Source: an uncultured Alphaproteobacteria bacterium (GTDB lineage Bacteria; Pseudomonadota; Alphaproteobacteria; Methylaequorales; Methylaequoraceae). Taken from it: 48,096 nt of DNA. The DNA is taken from contig CACMWI010000010.1 in the NCBI GenBank assembly GCA_902617375.1, positions 1 to 48,096 on the forward strand, written 5' to 3'. This document shows positions 42,778-48,096 of this stretch, piece by piece (within the stretch, counting starts at the first letter, position 1; each line of letters begins with the position of its first letter). A program made the position numbers and the translations under genes. The notes beneath the pieces were generated by a model. That model was given only the letters and a program-made list of their open reading frames with translations. It ran no database searches and was not told the DNA's origin.

Positions 42778-43137
42778 ATGTATAAATTATTGTTCCTTAT
42801 ATCTATTTTTATATTTTATGATATTCAAGCCGATACCCTTTATGATCCATTAGGAAAATATCTTGGTAAGATTGAAGACAATGGCGTTACCTATAACTCA
42901 CTAGGAAGTTATAAAGGAAGAGTTGAAAGCAATGGAGGTATATATAATTCTTTGGGAAAATACTTAGGAAAAATTGAAACTAATGGGAATTCTTATGATT
43001 CACATGGTGGATATATGGGAAGAATAGACAGTAATGGTAATTTATACGATTCATCAGGAAAGTTTAGAGCCAAGCTAGAAAGAAATGGAATTTTTTATGA
43101 TTCCCTTGGAAGGTATTTAGGTAAAATAATCAAGTAG
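42778..43137 (+). CDS. Secreted short-repeat protein (YDSLGKYLGKIE repeats)
   Basis: The protein has 119 residues. A signal peptide is seen (about 1-18, FYDIQA). After it come five to six tandem repeats of about 18 residues with consensus YDSLGKYLGKIEsNGn (PLGKYLGKIEDNG, SLGSYKGRVESNG, SLGKYLGKIETNG, SHGGYMGRIDSNG, SSGKFRAKLERNG, SLGRYLGKIIK). This resembles the 4-fold beta-flower-like short-repeat proteins, which form a small all-beta ring. Function unknown. It follows typA by 28 nt. Confidence 0.72.
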   Translation: MYKLLFLISIFIFYDIQADTLYDPLGKYLGKIEDNGVTYNSLGSYKGRVESNGGIYNSLGKYLGKIETNGNSYDSHGGYMGRIDSNGNLYDSSGKFRAKLERNGIFYDSLGRYLGKIIK

Positions 43138-43147
43138 TAAAATATAT

Positions 43148-44296
43148 TTAGGTAATTTTTTTTAAAAATTTTCTTATGTTTTTATCGATAAAAGTTACAT
43201 CTTCTTGAGATGTCAACGTAGTTGACATTCCTCCAGCTAAATGACCATGTTTTGTTTTTATAACTTTTAGTTCAGCGTTCGGCATTCCTTTAACCTCAGG
43301 AATATTGTTACGTGCTGGAAAAGATAAATCTGTTGAACTTGGCATAACAAGAGCTGGACAATTTATATTTGCAAGAGCTTCTTTTGTGTTGTTGTTGAAT
43401 TTTTCATGTTTTCCTATATCTCCCATTTGCCAAGTATTCAACATACCTAATAAATCATTAGCATCGATACTTCCAAAAAAACTATCCATAAAATTTAAGT
43501 ATGACTCAGTATCTTCAAATCCATCAAATAAATTAAGATGTAACCCTTCTTCATATCCTTCTTTATCAAATAAAGTTGATGTATAATTTCTAGAAAAAGC
43601 CTTTAAACCTTTTTTAGGAGGTGAACTATAATCACCGTTATTATAATTAACATCCGATTGTAAAGCTAACTTACATCCCTCTAAAGTAATCCAATTCTGT
43701 GTTGTAGTTTTTGCAGTTCCACACAAGGGAATTATACCACCAGTTTTTGCTCCATGTAATGCACCCCAGTGAAAAGCTTGTTGAGCACCCATAGAAAACC
43801 CCAAATACATAAGTGGGTTAGTAATACCAAAGTACTCTGTTATAAGTTTATTTTGTGCATTTATGTTGTCGTAATATGTAACAGAGGGAAATCTTGGACC
43901 ATCTTGAGGAGAGTAAGTATTACTAGGAGAAGACGAATAACCACTGCAAAATAAATTTGGTGTTATAATGCAATATTTAAGTGGATTTAATGCTCTATTA
44001 ATTCCAAATGCCATCTGATTAAATTTATGGCTTCCTGCAAAGCAAGTAGCAAATATAATTGCATTACTCCTTGATTGATTTAATTCACCATTAACGTCAA
44101 CTAACAAAAAAGCATTCTTTAAAATTTCTCCACTTTGAAGCTTAAAGTTTTCCAATGGAAATTTGAATGTATTACTGCTCCAAGGTAACTTTTTTTCATC
44201 TTCGGATATATTTACTTTTGGAAAAAAATTGATTACTGGTACTGATGCCAGAGCAATTGTTTTTATTGAATATTCGATAAATTTTCTTCTATTCAT
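43148..44296 (-). CDS. Tat-exported alpha/beta hydrolase, MetX-like
   Basis: The protein has 382 residues. The start MNRRKFIEYSIK carries a twin-arginine signal (RRKF) followed by a hydrophobic stretch. The nucleophile elbow is GFSMGAQQ (Ser168), the acid is in SSTDLSFPA and the His is in KHGHLAGG. The overall frame (NAIIFATCFAGSHKF, PNLFCSGYSSSPSN) is like homoserine acetyltransferases, but export and a changed active-site neighbourhood make acetyl-transfer to homoserine unlikely; a secreted esterase is more plausible. It is alone on its strand. Confidence 0.72.
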   Translation of the reverse strand: MNRRKFIEYSIKTIALASVPVINFFPKVNISEDEKKLPWSSNTFKFPLENFKLQSGEILKNAFLLVDVNGELNQSRSNAIIFATCFAGSHKFNQMAFGINRALNPLKYCIITPNLFCSGYSSSPSNTYSPQDGPRFPSVTYYDNINAQNKLITEYFGITNPLMYLGFSMGAQQAFHWGALHGAKTGGIIPLCGTAKTTTQNWITLEGCKLALQSDVNYNNGDYSSPPKKGLKAFSRNYTSTLFDKEGYEEGLHLNLFDGFEDTESYLNFMDSFFGSIDANDLLGMLNTWQMGDIGKHEKFNNNTKEALANINCPALVMPSSTDLSFPARNNIPEVKGMPNAELKVIKTKHGHLAGGMSTTLTSQEDVTFIDKNIRKFLKKIT

Positions 44297-44450
44297 ATAT
44301 TATCCGCAAACATTTAAGATTTAATTATACTAATGCCTCAAATACTCTCAATATAATATGTTATTTTAATTGATTAGGAATAAAAGATGAACAATTCATT
44401 GGTTCAAAAAAAAAAGAATTTAATGATATCAATGACTTAAAAAAAATAGT

Positions 44451-44478
44451 TTGACAAACGCATTTCATTTTATATTCT
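44451..44478 (+). promoter_or_regulatory. Promoter of the methyltransferase-MFS unit
   Basis: A perfect TTGACA (44451-44456) is followed after 16 bp by TATTCT (44473-44478), placing the start of transcription near 44485 and leaving a leader of about 186 nt before the ATG. Confidence 0.6.
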
Positions 44479-44484
44479 GGTTAA

Positions 44485-44670
44485 ATAAACTCAGCCGAGT
44501 TATAATTACTCCGACAGAATCTAGATTTAGTGAATATCCCTTCGTGTCATCTTTATGAGGTTCCTTACAATTACTTTATACTTGTATATTCACCGACAGA
44601 GTTGTGAAAGGTGTAATAACAAGTTACGATCACCAAATCTAGTTTAGATAAATTTTAAGGGATTAAACAG
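44485..44670 (+). ncRNA. Structured 5' leader, candidate cis-regulatory RNA
   Basis: No ORF was seen. Paired elements: AACTC/GAGTT hairpin (44488-44501); long-range stem CTAGATTTAGTGA (44521-44533) with TCACCAAATCTAG (44630-44642), 12 of 13 pairs; and an alternative stem GTGAATAT (44530-44537) with ATATTCAC (44586-44593) that shares GTGA with the long stem. The word CCGACAGA occurs twice (44511 and 44593). GGTG...CACC closes a small hairpin near 44610-44634. The two stems are mutually exclusive in part, as in a switch. It does not match a riboswitch I know. Confidence 0.45.
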
Positions 44671-45507
44671 ATGAAAGATACATTTATGCGAAGTTGTGAA
44701 CATTGGAGTGAATCAAGTCGCAATGAAATGCAAAATTTTTATAGTCTTGCCTCTATTGATTATAAACATCTAGCAGAGAAATTTAACTGGAAAGAATGGT
44801 TTGAAACGCATCAAGCTAATATTGGCAAGCGTGGACTAAAACTTCTAGATATTGCTTGTGGATCAGGTAAATTTCCTTCAGCACTGGTTCAAAATGCTAA
44901 TTTGTCAAACGCAAAAATATTACCAGTGGAATATTCACTACTTGATCCGTCTTCATTTTCAATTGCAGAAGCACGCAAGGTTATTCAGTCACCATTTAAA
45001 ACTAGTTCAGAATTTGAAACTACTTTACAAGAATTTTCTTGTGCGCGAGATACTTATGACATTATCTGGGCAACGCACGCTCTTTACGCAATTCCAAAAA
45101 GCGAACTTAAAAAGGCTTTAAAACGTTTTATTTTTGGAATGGCTAGATCCGGTTTTATTGCTCATGCGAGTGAAAAATCTCATTACCTTCAATTTTACAA
45201 CCATTATTTAAATGGTTTCAAAGGCGGTTCTGGAGAACCTTATTCAAGTGCTGAACAAATTTTACAAATACTAAAAGAGATTGATATTCCTCATAGAGTT
45301 GAGAAAATTATTTACGAAAATGGTGTTTCAGAGAAAGCATCTTTGCAAGTTGAAGGATATCTGCAGCGTTGTGTTTTTGATGATACAATTGACCTTGAGA
45401 AAATGCTCAAAAATTCGATTACGGGACCATATCTAGATAATTGTATCAAAGATGGACAATGGCGATTTAAGCAAGAAGTAATGATGATTTTTCTATCGAA
45501 AGATTAA
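44671..45507 (+). CDS. SAM-dependent methyltransferase, class I
   Basis: The protein has 278 residues. Motif I is LKLLDIACGSGKFPSALV, then LPVEYSLLDPSS and YDIIWATHALYAIP, giving the usual class I Rossmann order. The N-terminal segment is helical (WSESSRNEMQNFYSLA). AAGGGA precedes the ATG by about 9 nt. Substrate unknown. An MFS transporter follows 67 nt downstream, so a methylated small molecule that is exported or imported is plausible. It lies behind the long structured leader. Confidence 0.75.
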   Translation: MKDTFMRSCEHWSESSRNEMQNFYSLASIDYKHLAEKFNWKEWFETHQANIGKRGLKLLDIACGSGKFPSALVQNANLSNAKILPVEYSLLDPSSFSIAEARKVIQSPFKTSSEFETTLQEFSCARDTYDIIWATHALYAIPKSELKKALKRFIFGMARSGFIAHASEKSHYLQFYNHYLNGFKGGSGEPYSSAEQILQILKEIDIPHRVEKIIYENGVSEKASLQVEGYLQRCVFDDTIDLEKMLKNSITGPYLDNCIKDGQWRFKQEVMMIFLSKD

Positions 45508-45574
45508 TTTTTATGAATAAGAGAATTTTTTTTCGAGATGTCGAATGTGAGAAAGTAATCATAATTTTTAATAC

Positions 45575-46810
45575 ATGTTTATAAAACGAATTTTACTCGC
45601 TACCACACCAGAACTTAGTCTAGGTTTGTTCTTAATTTTTAGCTCGAGCGTTGGTCAAACTTTCTTTATTTCTCTTTTCTCTGGAGAAATAAGGAATGCA
45701 TTTAATCTCTCTCATGGAATGTTTGGAATAATTTATTCCGTTGCAACACTTACAAGTGCTACACTTTTTTTTTGGTTAGGAAAACTCACAGATCAATTTA
45801 ATTTGACTGTTCTTGGATTAATAACTCTAGGAATATTAAGCGGATTTTCATTTCTTTTATCAAGTGCCGATACACTTCACATACTTTTCTTATCTTTATT
45901 AGGTCTTCGCTTGTTTGGTCAAAGTATGATTAGTCATATAGCAGTAACCGCAATGGCCCGCTGGTTTTCAAAGAAAAGAGGACGAGCTTTAAGTATTGCG
46001 CTAATGGGACATCCTATTGGAGAGGCACTATTACCCTCTCTTATTACTTTCTTTTTATTTCAGTTCACATGGCGTGAAATCTGGGGTGGAATAGGTACAT
46101 GTATAATAATTGTTTTTTTACCTTTAATTTACTGGCTTGGAAGATACCTAAAATCAAATAATCATGATTCATCTAATAGTGGACTAACAAAATCAAACAA
46201 AAAATTGATTGTTTCTTGGAATCGATCACAAGTCTTAAAAGATTTACGTTTTTATCAGGTTCTTCCTGGATTACTTGCTTCGCCCTTCATAGTGACTGGA
46301 GTTTTTTTTCATCAGATTCACTTGATTGAAACAAAATCTTGGTCGATTACACTTCTAGCATCCTCCTACCCTTTTTTTGCGTTAAGTGTAATTGGGGTAA
46401 CTTTTGGGGCTGGCTGGATAATCGATAGATTCGGCACAGTGCATTTATTGCGTTTTTTTTTGTTACCGCTTGCATTTGGTTTATTCTTAATAGCAGTTTC
46501 TGACAAGGCATTTGCTATTCCTATATTTATGATCTTAATGGGCGCATCTGCTGGATCAGCAACTATTGTCATAAGTACTCTGTGGGTCGAACTTTATGGA
46601 ATTAATTATATTGGTTCAATCAGATCTATGTTTTTTTCTATGGTTGTGCTTGCTACTTCAATCTCTCCGGCACTCATGGGATTATTATTAGACATAGGTG
46701 TAACATTGGAAATCCAATTTATTATATTTGCAATTTATATCTTTATTTGCTCAATTATTTTCGCAGTATTAACACCTAATCTTTTAATTGCTCGATCCCC
46801 TCCTTCATAA
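45575..46810 (+). CDS. Major facilitator superfamily transporter
   Basis: The protein has 411 residues and about 12 transmembrane segments, with a cytoplasmic loop between segments 6 and 7 (SNNHDSSNSGLTKSNKK). The MFS motif between helices 2 and 3 appears as GKLTDQFN and a second in MARWFSKKRGRALSIALMG. It resembles the oxalate/monocarboxylate-type (OFA) and YbfB-like groups. Substrate unknown. No Shine-Dalgarno is visible before the ATG. It probably works with the preceding methyltransferase. Confidence 0.8.
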   Translation: MFIKRILLATTPELSLGLFLIFSSSVGQTFFISLFSGEIRNAFNLSHGMFGIIYSVATLTSATLFFWLGKLTDQFNLTVLGLITLGILSGFSFLLSSADTLHILFLSLLGLRLFGQSMISHIAVTAMARWFSKKRGRALSIALMGHPIGEALLPSLITFFLFQFTWREIWGGIGTCIIIVFLPLIYWLGRYLKSNNHDSSNSGLTKSNKKLIVSWNRSQVLKDLRFYQVLPGLLASPFIVTGVFFHQIHLIETKSWSITLLASSYPFFALSVIGVTFGAGWIIDRFGTVHLLRFFLLPLAFGLFLIAVSDKAFAIPIFMILMGASAGSATIVISTLWVELYGINYIGSIRSMFFSMVVLATSISPALMGLLLDIGVTLEIQFIIFAIYIFICSIIFAVLTPNLLIARSPPS

Positions 46811-46842
46811 AACTTATTAGGATTTAGCAGTTCGAACTGATG

Positions 46843-48096
46843 TTATTTTCTTAATAGTTTAAAAACAAAAAAAGTAAGAATCCCAGACATTATACCTGGA
46901 GCTACCTCGTAAATATAAGTATTTAGTTCGTAATGTCTCCATACAATTAATGTTATTAAGGGTATAATCATCATCATTAATGATGAAATTTCAGAAACTT
47001 TTTGTTTTAGTGAGTTAATTATTAATAAGGGAGAAAAGCAACAAGCTAATGTTGACCATGACATTAAGACAAGGTTGAAAACATTTTTATTATCATTTAT
47101 TGCAATTGTAACAACAAAGACTGTGATAATTAAAGTTGCTAATTTATTTATTAAATAATTGTTATTTTTATTCAATGAAAGATCGTTCGTAATTGATGCG
47201 GTACAAGCAAGTATTTGAGAATCTGCTGTTGACATTGTGGCAGCAAAAATACCAGCTAAGACTACTCCAACAAAAAATTCAGGTAATAAACTTTGTGCCA
47301 AAGTTGGTAAGGCTAATTCTGGGTCCATATTGTTGGTTTCTGGGATTAGTAATCTTGCTACAAAAGCCGCTAAAATGGAAAATAAATAGAATAAAGTATA
47401 CCAAGTGTAATAATATATTCTTGTTTTGGGTATGTTTTTAGTACTATCAATTGTCATAAATCGTACCATAACGTGAGGTTGACCTATCACACCCACACCT
47501 GAGAAAAACCAACCGATAATGAACATGTATGGAGCTAGTAAAAATTCTGAAAAATTTGTTGATGGAAACCATTTCATATAATCTGGAGATATTTTGTGTA
47601 ATTCATCTACGAAGATAGAAAACCCACCTACTTCTTTTATTCCAAAAAAAACAATTAAAAACATGGCAACTATCATTACTAAAGATTGAGCTGCATCCGT
47701 CCAAATAGAAGCTCTTATTCCTCCTGAAAAACAATAAACTAATACAATAACTCCACCGATTATGGCACCTAGTCTATAGTCTAAACCAAATATAACATGC
47801 ATCGACTTACTTCCAGCATTAAGCTGAGCTGCTGCATATGTAGATAAAAAAATAAGAATAATTAAGCCTCCAAACAATTGTACATATTTATAATTTTTGC
47901 CATGCCATTGGCTTACCAAATTAGCAAAACTCACAACCTTTAATTCCTGTGATTTCTTCCTTAAATTCTTATGCACAAAAAGAGATGAAATGAAATCACC
48001 AAAAATCAATCCAAACATTAGCCAGACAGATTGCAAACCATAAACATATGTAAACCCAATCTGACCAATAAACATGTATCCACTATTTGATGTTGC
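46843..48096 (-). CDS. Sodium:solute symporter (PutP-like), 5' end cut by window
   Basis: The frame is open to the window edge; the ATG at 48075 is internal since upstream codons read ATSNSGYMFIGQ, matching the family pattern around transmembrane segment 2. Eleven or so helices remain. Family segments: YCFSGGIRASIWTDAAQSLVM, VIGQPHVMVRFM, and AGIFAATMSTADSQILACTASITNDL. The SSS family takes up proline, pantothenate, sugars or organic acids with sodium. The region GGIRASIWTD fits the proline/PutP branch best. The N-terminus is missing. Confidence 0.85.
   Translation of the reverse strand, partial: ATSNSGYMFIGQIGFTYVYGLQSVWLMFGLIFGDFISSLFVHKNLRKKSQELKVVSFANLVSQWHGKNYKYVQLFGGLIILIFLSTYAAAQLNAGSKSMHVIFGLDYRLGAIIGGVIVLVYCFSGGIRASIWTDAAQSLVMIVAMFLIVFFGIKEVGGFSIFVDELHKISPDYMKWFPSTNFSEFLLAPYMFIIGWFFSGVGVIGQPHVMVRFMTIDSTKNIPKTRIYYYTWYTLFYLFSILAAFVARLLIPETNNMDPELALPTLAQSLLPEFFVGVVLAGIFAATMSTADSQILACTASITNDLSLNKNNNYLINKLATLIITVFVVTIAINDNKNVFNLVLMSWSTLACCFSPLLIINSLKQKVSEISSLMMMIIPLITLIVWRHYELNTYIYEVAPGIMSGILTFFVFKLLRK

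Noticed and set aside
43148..44296. Homoserine O-acetyltransferase (metX) as the name of the exported hydrolase
   Set aside because: The Tat signal and changed active-site neighbourhood do not suit cytoplasmic methionine synthesis.
44485..44670. SAM-V, cobalamin or TPP riboswitch
   Set aside because: None of the conserved boxes of these classes was found in the leader.

Overview
The window is AT-rich (about 30% G+C by eye), gene-dense and has short intergenic gaps. Many genes overlap by 1-14 nt or share ATGA/TAATG junctions. The core gene order rlpA - dacC - tmk - holB - metG - tatD - metallo-hydrolase, together with mmsA, an acuI-like reductase, an AtoE-type transporter and an FMN-dependent hydroxyacid dehydrogenase, suggests a streamlined marine alphaproteobacterium (SAR11/HIMB59-like). 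That placement is inference from gene content, not from a phylogenetic marker.

Region 1 (1-14,314) is accessory DNA ending at a tRNA-Thr gene whose 3' end lies next to a tyrosine integrase. From left to right it holds the 3' part of a prokaryotic pentameric ligand-gated ion channel, a TerB-like protein, and a minus-strand cluster of a lipoprotein and two membrane-anchored coiled-coil proteins. Next come two very small proteins set among strong hairpins, an orphan minus-strand promoter/terminator unit that may be a small RNA, and a secreted HtrA-like protease with a helical repeat domain. A 580-nt non-coding stretch with iterated GACTATA words follows, then a conserved hypothetical gene and two overlapping micro-ORFs. 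The region ends with a three-gene type IV restriction locus (McrB, McrC and a separate EVE/PUA-like reader), a small membrane protein, and the integrase with four short iterated sites in front of it.

Region 2 (14,314-38,400) is mostly core. It carries panD, a RadD-like helicase, an acetolactate-synthase-like plus aldehyde dehydrogenase pair, yajQ, a methyltransferase and lldD. Then comes the envelope/replication/translation run mltB-rlpA-dacC-tmk-holB-metG-tatD-MBL. A LysR gene is divergent from an mmsA - SMP-30-like - AtoE-like catabolic module, and an acuI-cysQ pair and small secreted or membrane proteins follow.

Region 3 (38,400-40,930) is the most striking. A tRNA-Ser(UGA) gene is followed by two tiny cargo segments, each bounded by a copy of the tRNA 3' end plus roughly 50-60 bp of flanking sequence. 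One segment carries a ZigA-type zinc GTPase behind a near-consensus Zur operator placed between its -35 and -10 boxes. The other carries one small membrane protein. No integrase is present in either segment.

Region 4 (40,935-48,096) holds typA, a short-repeat secreted protein, a Tat-exported MetX-like hydrolase, and a methyltransferase plus MFS transporter pair behind a long structured 5' leader. It ends in a sodium:solute symporter truncated by the window edge.
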